64,000 bases of DNA from Pseudonocardia sp. DSM 110487. Its GTDB lineage: Bacteria; Actinomycetota; Actinomycetes; Mycobacteriales; Pseudonocardiaceae. The translations under genes and the position numbers were made by a program. A model generated the notes under the pieces. The model did no database searches, had not been told where the DNA came from, and worked only from the letters and a program-made list of their open reading frames with translations. Positions 17,935 through 26,109 of the stretch are shown here, piece by piece. Position 1 is the first letter of the stretch; each line of letters begins with the position of its first letter. The stretch is taken from positions 4,402,001 through 4,466,000 of the forward strand of contig NZ_CP080521.1 in the NCBI RefSeq assembly GCF_019468565.1, in the 5' to 3' direction.

Positions 17935-18695
17935 TCACGCTCTCCGGGGTCACGAAGACGTTCGGCCCGCTGCGGGCAGTGGACGACGTGGACCTGCACG
18001 TCCCGGCCGGATCGGTGCAGGGGATCATCGGCTTCTCCGGAGCGGGGAAGTCCACGCTCGTCCGGATGATCAACCTGCTGGAACGGCCCGACTCGGGATC
18101 GGTCACGGTCGACGGCGTCGAGCTGACCGGGCTCTCCGACGACGAGCTGCGCCGGCAGCGCACCCGGATCGGGATGATCTTCCAGCACTTCCACCTGCTC
18201 AACAACCTGACCGCGGCCCAGAACGTGGAGCTCGCGCTGCGGGTGGCCGGGGTGCCGCGGGACGAACGGGCGCGCCGGGTCGCCGAGTCACTGGCCGTCG
18301 TCGACCTGACCGGGAAGGCCGACGCCTACCCGGCGAAGCTCTCCGGCGGGCAGAAGCAACGGGTCGCGATCGCGCGTGCGCTCGCCAACTCCCCGACGGT
18401 GCTCCTGTGCGACGAACCCACCAGCGCCGTCGACCCGCGCACGACGATCACCGTGCTGCGCTACCTGCGCGAGGTCAACCAGCGCCTCGGCATCACGATC
18501 GTGCTGGTCACGCACGAGATGAACGTGGTGAGGGCGATCGCGGACGACGTCGCGGTGATGGAGGAGGGGAAGATCGTCGAGCACCTGCGGCTGGACGGCA
18601 CACCGCTGCGGCCGCGCACCGAGATCGCGCGCTTCCTGCTCGACGACCGGCTCCGCCTCGACGAGGACGAACCGGAGGAACGCCGTGCCGGGTAG
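17931..18695 (+). CDS. MetN-like ABC ATPase without NIL domain
   Basis: A 254-residue ATPase with Walker A GFSGAGKST, signature LSGGQKQRVAIARAL and Walker B VLLCDEPTSAVDP. GTG 17931 overlaps the metQ-like stop (GTGA). After the ATPase core the protein ends in a short acidic tail and lacks the NIL domain of the MetN at 5115. No MetI permease gene follows; instead the next gene overlaps by 11 bp and is a monooxygenase missing its own N terminus. Without a permease this importer cannot work alone unless it borrows MetI. Confidence 0.85.
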   Translation: MITLSGVTKTFGPLRAVDDVDLHVPAGSVQGIIGFSGAGKSTLVRMINLLERPDSGSVTVDGVELTGLSDDELRRQRTRIGMIFQHFHLLNNLTAAQNVELALRVAGVPRDERARRVAESLAVVDLTGKADAYPAKLSGGQKQRVAIARALANSPTVLLCDEPTSAVDPRTTITVLRYLREVNQRLGITIVLVTHEMNVVRAIADDVAVMEEGKIVEHLRLDGTPLRPRTEIARFLLDDRLRLDEDEPEERRAG

Positions 18696-19896
18696 CGGTG
18701 GCTGGGACACGTTCGTCACCGAGGGGCTGCAGATCCCATCGCACGACCCGTCCGTGATGATCTCCGCGCTGGGCGCCGTGACCGAGCACCTCGGCCTGGC
18801 GTGGACCAGCTCCGTGATCCAGGAGCACCCGTTCACGTTCGCGCGCCGCGCCGGCACGCTCGACCACCTCACGGGCGGTCGCGTCGGCTGGAACATCGTC
18901 ACCTCGGCGCTGGAGAACGCCCACCGCAACTTCGGGCTGCCCGGCCTCACCCCGCACGACGACCGGTACGCGTGGGCCGACGAGTACGTCGACGTCGTGT
19001 ACCGGCTCTGGGAGGGCAGCTGGGACGACGGCGCGCTGCTCAAGGACAAGGCCGCGAGCCGGCACGCCGACCCGTCCCGGATCCACAAGATTCACTACGA
19101 GGGGAAGCGGTACTCGGTGGAGGGGCCGCACCTCGTGGCCCCGTCACCGCAGCGCACGCCCGTGCTGTTCCAGGCCGGGACATCGCCCGCCGGGATGGCG
19201 TTCGCGGCGCGCAACGCCGAGGCCGTGTTCATGTTCGCCGGCTCGCTCGGCAACGCGGAGAAGGTCACGACCACGGTGCGCAGACTCGCCGTCGAGCACG
19301 GCCGCAGGCCCGAGGACATCCGGTGCTTCGCCGGGCTGTCGTTCGTCGTCGGGAGCACGGAGGCCGAGGCCCGCCGCCGCAAGGCAGAGGCCGACGAGTA
19401 CATGTCCGCCGAGGGGCTGGCTGCCCACATGCTCGGCGGCATGGGCGTGGACCTCGGCGACGCGCCCCTCGACACGCCGCTGGCCGACCTGCACGTCGAG
19501 GGTGGGCGCGGCGTGCTGCAGGCGATCATCGACTCGGTTCCCGGTGGGCGCCCGACCATCGAGGACATGGTCCGCTACCGCGCGGAGCGGATGCGGCTCG
19601 TCGGCACGCCCGAGCAGATCGCCGACGAGCTGGAGCGCTGGCAGGGCGCGGGCATCGACGGGATCAACATCATCAACCACGTGCTCCCCGGCAGCTACAC
19701 CGAGGTGATCGAGGGCCTGCTCCCGGAGCTTCGCCGCCGTGGGATGGCGCAGACCGAGTACGCGCCTGGGACGTTCCGGGAGAAGCTCTTCGCGGGCGTC
19801 ACGGGACGGCCTGCGGACGGACGGCTCGATGATCGTCACCCGGCTGCCGCATTCCGTGGCGCATTTCGCGGAGCGGGGAATACGCGCAGCGGCTAG
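18685..19896 (+). pseudogene. NtaA/SnaA/DszA-type flavin monooxygenase, N-terminally truncated
   Basis: The 403-residue frame matches class-C FMN monooxygenases of the NtaA/DszA branch from the motif VTEGLQIPSHDPSVM onward (TFARRAGTLDHLTGGRVGWNIVTS, PVLFQAGTSPAGMAFAARNAEAVF). The first 60-70 residues of the family, including the first beta strands that line the flavin pocket, are missing: the frame begins abruptly at GTG 18685 inside the end of the ATPase gene. A GGAGGA site sits before that GTG. The simplest reading is a deletion that removed the permease gene and the start of this gene. It might still be translated, but activity is doubtful. Confidence 0.75.
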
Positions 19897-19911
19897 GGCT
19901 TTGTCCCGGTC

Positions 19912-20520
19912 ATGGCGACCTCGTTCTCGGTGACCTGGGACTACCGCTGCCCATTCGCCCGCAACGCCCACGAACACATCCTCACGGGCCTCGACGCCGG
20001 CGCCGACTGGAATGTGCGGTTCCTCCCGTTCTCGCTCGGGCAGGCGCACGTCGAGGAGGGCGGGGTGAGCGTGTGGGACGACCCCTCGCAGGACTCCGGG
20101 ATCCTCGCCCTGCAAGCCGGGGTCGTGGTGCGCGACGAGTACCCGGAGGCCTTCCCGGCCGTGCACCGCGCGCTCTTCGCGGTCCGCCACGACGCGGGCC
20201 TGCACCTCGAGGACCGCACGGTCGTCGAGAAGGCACTCACCGAGCACGGCGTGCCGGCAGCGGCCGTCTTCGAGCGGATCGACTCGGGAGCCGCGCTCGC
20301 GAAGGTCCGCGACGAGCACGAGAGCTACGTCGCCTCGCACACGGTGTGGGGCGTGCCGACCTTCATCGCGGGCGACGAGGCCGTGTTCGTCCGGCTCATG
20401 GACCGCTCCCCGGTCGGGAGCGAGCCGGCGTCGTCGATCAGGACCATCGAGCGGGTCGTGGACCTGCTCACCGGCTGGCCGGAGCTCAACGAGTTCAAGC
20501 ACACCGTCGTCCGCCGCTGA
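19912..20520 (+). CDS. DsbA-family thioredoxin-fold protein
   Basis: A 202-residue protein of the DsbA/2-hydroxychromene-2-carboxylate isomerase/FrnE group. The active-site loop reads YRCPFAR with a single cysteine (Cys13) rather than CxxC, and the cis-Pro loop WGVPTFI is intact. No signal peptide, so cytoplasmic. A glutathione- or mycothiol-type S-transferase or isomerase role is more likely than disulfide formation, but is not proven. It follows the truncated monooxygenase by 15 bp. Confidence 0.82.
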   Translation: MATSFSVTWDYRCPFARNAHEHILTGLDAGADWNVRFLPFSLGQAHVEEGGVSVWDDPSQDSGILALQAGVVVRDEYPEAFPAVHRALFAVRHDAGLHLEDRTVVEKALTEHGVPAAAVFERIDSGAALAKVRDEHESYVASHTVWGVPTFIAGDEAVFVRLMDRSPVGSEPASSIRTIERVVDLLTGWPELNEFKHTVVRR

Positions 20521-20543
20521 ACCCGGATCGAGCGGAAACGGAA

Positions 20544-20590
20544 CCGGCCACCCGGCACGCGTCACGACAGGGCGCGCATCGGGTGGCCGG
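20544..20590. terminator. Bidirectional terminator hairpin
   Basis: CCGGCCACCCG (20544-20554) and CGGGTGGCCGG (20580-20590) form a perfect 11-bp stem in the 81-bp gap between two convergent genes, the expected place for a shared terminator. Confidence 0.7.
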
Positions 20591-20601
20591 CTGGCGGAGG
20601 A

Positions 20602-20976
20602 TCAGTAGTCGCCGCTCGGCGGCAAGGTGTCGGAGCCGGCGTCCTGGCCGAGCATCTCCGCAACCATCCCGAGGTGGATGTCGATGTACCGCTGCGGGTC
20701 GCTCACGATCCGGCCGACCTCGTCCTGCGCGAAGTTGGCTTCCTTGTAGTGGTTGTTCATCCAGTGGTTCGCGATGCCGTCGACCGGGCTGGTCGGGATG
20801 AACCCGGGGTCTTCAGCCGTGGTGCCGGTCGAGGGCTCGTCGTAGTCGTGACCCTCGTCGGCGAGGGCCGAGCCGGCCCCGAGCGCCGAAAGGGCGAAGA
20901 CGCCGCCGGCCACGACCGCGCCGCCGCGGCCGATGGTGCGCAGCCGAGCCACGCGGTCTGCCCTGTGGTCTGCCAT
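20602..20976 (-). CDS. Small secreted protein of unknown function
   Basis: A 124-residue protein with an N-terminal signal sequence: basic start, hydrophobic core VVAGGVFALSALGAGSALA and probable cleavage after SALA. The mature part of about 85 residues is acidic (DEGHDYDEP) and contains the block DEVGRIVSDPQRYIDIHLGMV. No family recognised. GAGGAGAG before ATG 20976 supports the start. It is transcribed toward the shared terminator with the DsbA-like gene. Confidence 0.7.
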   Translation of the reverse strand: MADHRADRVARLRTIGRGGAVVAGGVFALSALGAGSALADEGHDYDEPSTGTTAEDPGFIPTSPVDGIANHWMNNHYKEANFAQDEVGRIVSDPQRYIDIHLGMVAEMLGQDAGSDTLPPSGDY

Positions 20977-21293
20977 GTATTTCTCTCCTCATGTGGGGGT
21001 GGACTGTCAGCGGCTGCGCTGAACGGCCCTGCACTTGGGGGGCCGAGAGGCGGGAAGCCATCCGCCGACCGGGTGAGGAAATCACGCAGAGTGTTTCAGG
21101 TGATGATCGCTTTGCAACAAGGGCGTTAACTGCACGAGGTTACGCACAGGCGCGTAATTTCTTGTTTTGGGCAGGTATCTGGTCCCTCACATGGCATGAA
21201 TGGATTTGTGAAGTCAGGTCCATCGGCGCAGCAGCCGGCGCTCGGCGGGCCGGACGCTGCCGGTCGCGTCGGTCTTGTGGCCGTCGGAACGTG
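20977..21293. other. Intergenic region with a TTACGC-N6-GCGTAA dyad
   Basis: About 320 bp upstream of the secreted-protein gene and downstream of an SDR gene. It is AT-richer than its surroundings and holds a perfect inverted repeat TTACGC-N6-GCGTAA at 21140-21157, a candidate operator. No gene or RNA was recognised. Confidence 0.4.
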
Positions 21294-22061
21294 TCAGGCG
21301 CTCGGGCCGCCCACCAGCACCGACCAACCGCCGTCCAGCCGCACGGTGCTGCCCGTCGCCGGCGCCAGCGCGGGGTCCAGTGCCAGCGCCACCGCCGCAC
21401 CGACGTCGGCGGGCTCGAGCATCCGGCCGAGCACGGAGTCGGCGCCGAGCTTCGCCACCTGCTCCTCGCCCAGCAGCGACTCCACGGCGGGTGTCCGGAC
21501 CGCGCCGGGCGCGACCGTCACCACCGCGATGCCGTCGCGGGCGCTCTCCGCGGCGACGTGGCGGGCGAACGTGGCCAGCGCCGCTTTCGCGGTGCCGTGG
21601 GCGACGCGGCCGCCGCCCACGTAGTCGGCGGCGGTGCTGCCGACGAAGACGATCCGTCCGGCGCCCTGCGCCCGCATTTCCGGCAGTACCCGCGTGACCA
21701 GGTGGAACGCCCCGGCGAGCTCGCCGAGCACCTTCCCCGAGAATGCCTCCCACCCGATGTGGGCGAGCGCCGCGAACGGAGGCTGCACCGTGTTCGCGTT
21801 GAGGACCACGGCGTCGAGCCCGCCTCGTTCGGCGATGACGTGCGACACCAGCGCGTCCACATCGTCGCGGTCGGTCACGTCGGCCCGCACCGCCTGCGCG
21901 CTGCCCCCTCGGCCGACGATCTCCGCGACCACCCGCTCCGCCGCCTCGGTGTCGCCCCGGTAGTTCACGACCACGTGGTGCCCCCGCGCGGCCACCGCGG
22001 CCGCGATAGCCGATCCGAGCCCCTTGCCGGCGCCGGTCACCAGGACCGTCGAGCCATCCAT
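21294..22061 (-). CDS. Short-chain dehydrogenase/reductase
   Basis: A 255-residue SDR with TGAGKGLG as cofactor motif and a serine in FVGSTAADY. The usual YxxxK is replaced by HGTAK in VAHGTAKAALATF: the catalytic tyrosine is His while the lysine is kept, which makes normal SDR catalysis uncertain. ATG 22061 follows a TAGCCT -10 box by 7 nt (leaderless). The end LDGGWSVL is a typical SDR C terminus. It is divergent from the MFS gene at 22223. Confidence 0.82.
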   Translation of the reverse strand: MDGSTVLVTGAGKGLGSAIAAAVAARGHHVVVNYRGDTEAAERVVAEIVGRGGSAQAVRADVTDRDDVDALVSHVIAERGGLDAVVLNANTVQPPFAALAHIGWEAFSGKVLGELAGAFHLVTRVLPEMRAQGAGRIVFVGSTAADYVGGGRVAHGTAKAALATFARHVAAESARDGIAVVTVAPGAVRTPAVESLLGEEQVAKLGADSVLGRMLEPADVGAAVALALDPALAPATGSTVRLDGGWSVLVGGPSA

Positions 22062-22222
22062 GATCGAAAGGCTAGGGAACGCGATCCGCGCACGGAAAGG
22101 GCTCACCTCCGGGTATGCCCCTGACCGCGGGGTGAGCGCCCAGGCCGTGGCCACGGGGAGGTGCCCCGCGTGACGCGTTCCACAGCTGCGAACGGCGGTG
22201 GGGGATTCGTACGGTGGTCGGC

Positions 22223-23416
22223 ATGCAGCTCCCGACCTATCGCTGGTGGACGGTCGCCGCGCTGGCCGTCACCGCGACGGCGGGTTACGGGGTGCTCACG
22301 TACGCGTTCGCCGTCCTGCTCGTGCCGATGCAGGAGGCGCTGGGCGCCGACCGGACCGCCGTCACCGGCGCCCAGACCGTCTCGCTGCTGGCTGCGGCGC
22401 TCGCCGCGGTGCCGGCCGGACGCTGGCTCGACCGCAGGGGCGGGCGGACGCTGATGGTCGGGAGCTCGGTCCTCGCCACGGTGCTCGTGCTCGCCTGGTC
22501 GCAGGTGAACAGCCTCCTCGCGCTGTACGTGGTGTCGATCGGGCTCGGTGTCGCGTCTGCGGGCGTTCTGTACGAGGCGGCATTCGCGGTGGTCGTCAGC
22601 TGGTTCCGCGATCCGCGGCGGGGCACGGCGATGCTCGCGATCACGATCGCAGGCGGCTTCGCCTCGACGATCTTCATGCCACTCACCGCGGTCCTGGTCG
22701 AGGCGTACGGCTGGCGGCAGGCGCTCGTCGTACTGGCCGTGATCTACGGCGGTATCACCGTTCCGCTGCACCTGCTGGTGCGGCGGCCGCCGGACTTCGC
22801 ACCGCAGCGGCGCGAGGCTCGGAAGAACGCGGCTGCCGCTGTGCGCGATCCGGGGTACTGGCTGATCGCCGGTGTCTTCGTCGCCCAAGGGATCGGCATC
22901 TTCGTCGTGGGCGTCCACCTGGTCGCCTACCTGCGCGAACTCGGTCATGCCTCGACGGTCGCCGCGAACGTCGCGGGGCTGCTCGGCGTGATGTCGGTGA
23001 CCGGGCGGGTGGTGACGACCTTCGCTGCCCGCAGGTACGGGATGAGCGTGGTGGCGGTCGTCTTCGCCCTCCAAGCGGTTGGGCTGGCGCTGCTGCCGGT
23101 CGTCGGGAACGCGCTCGCGCCGGCTGTCGCGTGCGTGCTGGCCATCGGGCTCGGCTTCGGCGTCAGCACGATCGCCCGCCCCACACTGCTCGCCGATCGC
23201 TACGGCGTGGCCGGATACGCCACCCTCGCCGGGCTGCTCGCCGCGATCCTCACAGTGACCAAGGCGTTCGCGCCGCTGGGCGCCGCGTGGCTGCGCACGG
23301 TCGCCGGCACCTACACGCCGGTGATGGCGATCTCCGCGATCGGCGGGCTCGTCGGCGCTGCCGGGTTACTCGCGCTCCGCCCCGCGCGCTCGGCCATCCG
23401 AACGCCTGTTGCCTGA
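22223..23416 (+). CDS. MFS transporter (monocarboxylate/oxalate-type)
   Basis: About 397 residues, 12 hydrophobic segments, with motif-A-like GRWLDRRGGRT after the second helix. The arrangement resembles MCT/OFA-type carriers for organic acids. A TACGGT box at 22210-22215 lies 7 nt before ATG 22223, which favours this leaderless start over GTG 22214. It shares the divergent region with the SDR gene. Substrate unknown. Confidence 0.83.
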   Translation: MQLPTYRWWTVAALAVTATAGYGVLTYAFAVLLVPMQEALGADRTAVTGAQTVSLLAAALAAVPAGRWLDRRGGRTLMVGSSVLATVLVLAWSQVNSLLALYVVSIGLGVASAGVLYEAAFAVVVSWFRDPRRGTAMLAITIAGGFASTIFMPLTAVLVEAYGWRQALVVLAVIYGGITVPLHLLVRRPPDFAPQRREARKNAAAAVRDPGYWLIAGVFVAQGIGIFVVGVHLVAYLRELGHASTVAANVAGLLGVMSVTGRVVTTFAARRYGMSVVAVVFALQAVGLALLPVVGNALAPAVACVLAIGLGFGVSTIARPTLLADRYGVAGYATLAGLLAAILTVTKAFAPLGAAWLRTVAGTYTPVMAISAIGGLVGAAGLLALRPARSAIRTPVA

Positions 23417-23421
23417 CCTCC

Positions 23422-23435
23422 CGGGCCTCAGCCCG
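23422..23435. terminator. Small bidirectional terminator
   Basis: CGGGC-CTCA-GCCCG hairpin between the convergent MFS and GNAT genes, overlapping the GNAT stop. Confidence 0.4.
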
Positions 23436-24249
23436 CCTGCTGCTCCGGCCGCAGCCAGGCGGTCCACCGCTCGATCGCGAGGTAGCCCATCCGCTCGTAG
23501 ACCGGCCGGCCGTCGTCGCTGGCGATGAGCACGGCCGGTCGCGTCGGGTCGGAGAGGGTGGCGGCCCACGTCACGGCGGCCCCGGCGCCGCGACCGCGCG
23601 CCGCGGGCAGGGTGGCGACGAACTCGACGAGCGTGACACCGGCGTGGTGGTGGGCCGCTGCCACCGCGGCGGGCTTCTCGTCGGACCAGGCGACCCATAC
23701 CCGGGTGCTCGGCTGGAGGAGCGTCGGGTCGAGCAGGTCACCCGGTGCCAACGGCTCCAGGTCCGGTAGCGGGTAACCGTCGACGAGAATCCGCTCGGCC
23801 ACGGCGAGTTCCTCCGCGTCGCGCACCTCGTGCACCTCGATCCCCGGCCGCGGCGAGTCCGGCCCGGGGCCGGGGAAGCGCACCATGAGCGGCGGATGCC
23901 CGACGAGGCCGAGCCCGTACGGGCGCAGATCCGCGGTGGGCCACGCACTGACCAGCATGTAGGGCACGTGCGATGGGAGCAGGGTGCCGATGTCGGCCAG
24001 CACCTCCTCGGGACGGGCCAGCGGCCGGGTCAGGACGACCGGGTTGGTGAACGCTCCCCGGTCGCCGATCCAGCCCCCGGCCCATGTCGGGCCCGACCGC
24101 CACGGCCGTCCCGCAGCGGCGGCCAGTGCGGTCGGCCATGACGCGTGCACGAGCACGGCCTGGCGGAGCAGGGTGTCCTCGTCGGGCAGGTCGGGCTCCC
24201 AGCCCGTCGTGAGGTGCTCGTCCTGGGGCGGAAGGATCGATGCGCTCAT
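23428..24249 (-). CDS. GNAT-family N-acetyltransferase
   Basis: A 273-residue protein whose C-terminal half is a GNAT domain: VEFVATLPAARGRGAGAAVTW is the acetyl-CoA pyrophosphate-binding R/Q-x-x-G-x-G/A loop, and PVYERMGYLAIERW is the closing strand. The N-terminal 120 residues resemble the inactive first half of two-domain GNATs. AGGAGG 5 nt before ATG 24249 fixes the start. Acceptor unknown. Confidence 0.85.
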   Translation of the reverse strand: MSASILPPQDEHLTTGWEPDLPDEDTLLRQAVLVHASWPTALAAAAGRPWRSGPTWAGGWIGDRGAFTNPVVLTRPLARPEEVLADIGTLLPSHVPYMLVSAWPTADLRPYGLGLVGHPPLMVRFPGPGPDSPRPGIEVHEVRDAEELAVAERILVDGYPLPDLEPLAPGDLLDPTLLQPSTRVWVAWSDEKPAAVAAAHHHAGVTLVEFVATLPAARGRGAGAAVTWAATLSDPTRPAVLIASDDGRPVYERMGYLAIERWTAWLRPEQQAG

Positions 24250-24302
24250 GGGTGCCTCCTTGCAGCGCGATCTGGAAGAACTCGCGGGGAGGCCCCGCGG
24301 CG

Positions 24303-25160
24303 CTACTTGCGTTCCCGCGTGAGCACCGGATCGAGCGCCCGGACCGCTGCGTCGAGCAGGCGCGGGTCGGCCTGCGGGCGAACGCGCAGGTGCAGCCGTT
24401 CGGGCGCGACGGGCGGGAGGTCCGCGCAGCGTTCGAGCCCTTCCGGGGTGGCGAGGCCTGCGACCAGGGCGACGCCCAGCCCGGCGCGGGCCGCGTTCAG
24501 GACGCCCGCGAGGTAGGCCGCCTCCCCGACGACGGTGGCCTGCATGCCGCTGTCGGCGAGCGTCTGCAGCGCCCGCTTGCGGATCGTGCACGGGCTGTCG
24601 ATCACGACGAGCGGGATCGGCCGGTCCGGCGGCGGACGGCGCCACCCCGGCGCGGCGTACCAGGTCAGTGGGAGCGCACCGGCGGAGACGGCGCCGGCGT
24701 CGCCCGCATCGCCGATGTACATCGCGAGGTCGAGTGTGCCGCGGTCGATGGCGTCGTTGAGCCGGCTGGACCGGTCGAGCCGGAAGCGCACCGCGGAACC
24801 GGGGAACAGCTCCCGCAACGCGTTCATCACGCAGGGGAGCAGTTCGTCGGCGGCGTGCTCGGTGGTGCCGAGGACGATCGACTCCCGCGAGTCGCCCACG
24901 GACAGCCGCCGCAACGCCTCGTCGTGGGCGGCGAGGATCCGGCGGGCCTCCCCGATGAGGGCCTCGCCCTCCGGGGTGAAGCGGCTGGTGCGCCCGTCGC
25001 GCTGGACAAGGGGGCGTCCCACCGCCTTTTCGAGGCGCCGGACGTGCTGGCTCACCGCCGACTGCGACAGCGCGAGCGACCCGGCCGCCCGGTGGAACCC
25101 ACCACAGTCGGCCACCGCCACGATGCTGCGCAGCGCGACGATGTCCAGGACGGCGGGCAT
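24303..25160 (-). CDS. LysR-family regulator of the divergent sulfur-type operon
   Basis: A 285-residue LysR protein: winged helix (LRSIVAVADCGGFHRAAGSL, SQSAVSQHVRRLEKAVG), then effector domain. ATG 25160 is preferred to 25181 because a perfect T-N11-A box (25180-25202) covers the latter. Its position, divergent from a leader peptide, a rhodanese fusion and flavin-dependent desulfurisation-type genes, suggests a CysB/Cbl-like sulfur regulator (inference). Confidence 0.85.
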   Translation of the reverse strand: MPAVLDIVALRSIVAVADCGGFHRAAGSLALSQSAVSQHVRRLEKAVGRPLVQRDGRTSRFTPEGEALIGEARRILAAHDEALRRLSVGDSRESIVLGTTEHAADELLPCVMNALRELFPGSAVRFRLDRSSRLNDAIDRGTLDLAMYIGDAGDAGAVSAGALPLTWYAAPGWRRPPPDRPIPLVVIDSPCTIRKRALQTLADSGMQATVVGEAAYLAGVLNAARAGLGVALVAGLATPEGLERCADLPPVAPERLHLRVRPQADPRLLDAAVRALDPVLTRERK

Positions 25161-25179
25161 GGGCGGGACGCTAACACCC

Positions 25180-25202
25180 ATCGATCGCGTCTCGTGATCG
25201 AT
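25180..25202. promoter_or_regulatory. LysR box ATCGAT-N11-ATCGAT
   Basis: Two ATCGAT arms flank exactly 11 bp, with T and A at the inner edges, the classical T-N11-A LysR site. It lies between the LysR start and the first leader-peptide ORF. Confidence 0.65.
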
Positions 25203-25256
25203 TGTGATGAGCATTCCTCGTTGGACAGGACGGCGGTCTTGTTGTTGGCTCGGATC

Positions 25257-25325
25257 ATGCCTCTGACGCGGCGCCGGGTGATCGACCACGGCACGGTGAG
25301 CTCCGCGGGTTGTCGCCCGGCCTGA
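25257..25325 (+). CDS. Leader peptide, copy 1
   Basis: A 22-residue ORF (ATG 25257) containing LTRRRVIDHGTV followed by S-S-A-G-C. A second ORF at 27947 encodes almost the same peptide. This resembles the short actinobacterial peptides annotated as putative leader peptides, which have an Arg-rich start, V-D core and terminal S-A-x-C and stand before sulfur and flavin-monooxygenase genes (from memory of the family). Conservation between two loci with different neighbours argues that the peptide itself is under selection. It precedes the hydrolase gene by 43 bp. A cysteine- or arginine-responsive attenuation role is inference. Confidence 0.65.
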   Translation: MPLTRRRVIDHGTVSSAGCRPA

Positions 25326-25368
25326 TCCGCCGGCCGGCAACGATTCGTGAGGAATGAGGTGGGCCCGC

Positions 25369-26109
25369 ATGACGTCTGCGGGAGCGGTACCCGATATCGC
25401 TGAGTGGAACGAGCCCGAGGGCATCGCCCCGCGGGGCACACTGATCGTCCTCCCGGGGCGTGGTGAGCATCCCGGGGTCTACGAGCGCTTCGGCAGGCGG
25501 ATCGCCGCCGACGGCTATCGCGTGCGGGCGGTGTCCGACCCGACGCTCGACGAGGCGCGTACGCGTGAGCAGGTACGCGCGCTGCTCACCGCCGCAGGCC
25601 CGGAGCCGAGGGTGCTGGCAGGCTCCGACGCGGGGGCCCTGTTCGCGGCTGGTCTCGCCGCGACCGAGCCGGGGGTCGCGGCGCTGGTGCTCGCCGGCCT
25701 CGTCACCGAGGAGGGCGGATCACGCGGTGCCACGTGGGACGACGAGCTCGACGCCCGCACCGCCTGCCCCACGCACCGCGGCCGGCTCACCGACGACGAC
25801 GCCGTGCGTCGCGGCGCACTGGCCGAGCGCGTACCGCCCGAGTGGCTCGTCCGCGCGAAGCCGGAGGCGATCGGCGTGCCGGTGCTCGGCGTCCACGGCG
25901 CCGACGACGCGGTCAGCCCGCTGGCCGCGGCCCGCGCCTGGTACCGGCGGGTGCCGTCGGCGGAGCTCGTGAGCATCGCGGGCGGCCGCCACGACGCGCT
26001 CAACGACCAGACGCACCGCACCGCGGCCGCCACCGTGGTGCTGTTCCTCGAACGGCTGCGTGTCGGCGCGGATGCCCCGGCACTCGCGCGAGCGGAGGAT
26101 CTGCGATGA
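25369..26109 (+). CDS. Alpha/beta-fold hydrolase with Asp in the nucleophile position
   Basis: A 246-residue alpha/beta hydrolase (LIVLPGRGEHPGVYERF is the oxyanion region). The nucleophile elbow reads A-G-S-D-A-G, placing Asp87 where the G-x-S-x-G serine normally sits; acid GADDAV and His in GGRHDAL follow. Asp nucleophiles occur in dehalogenases and epoxide hydrolases; alternatively Ser86 could act in a shifted elbow. ATG 25369 is chosen for its GAGGTGGG ribosome site; 25354 is the alternative. The stop overlaps the next start (ATGA), so the two are translationally coupled. Confidence 0.78.
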   Translation: MTSAGAVPDIAEWNEPEGIAPRGTLIVLPGRGEHPGVYERFGRRIAADGYRVRAVSDPTLDEARTREQVRALLTAAGPEPRVLAGSDAGALFAAGLAATEPGVAALVLAGLVTEEGGSRGATWDDELDARTACPTHRGRLTDDDAVRRGALAERVPPEWLVRAKPEAIGVPVLGVHGADDAVSPLAAARAWYRRVPSAELVSIAGGRHDALNDQTHRTAAATVVLFLERLRVGADAPALARAEDLR

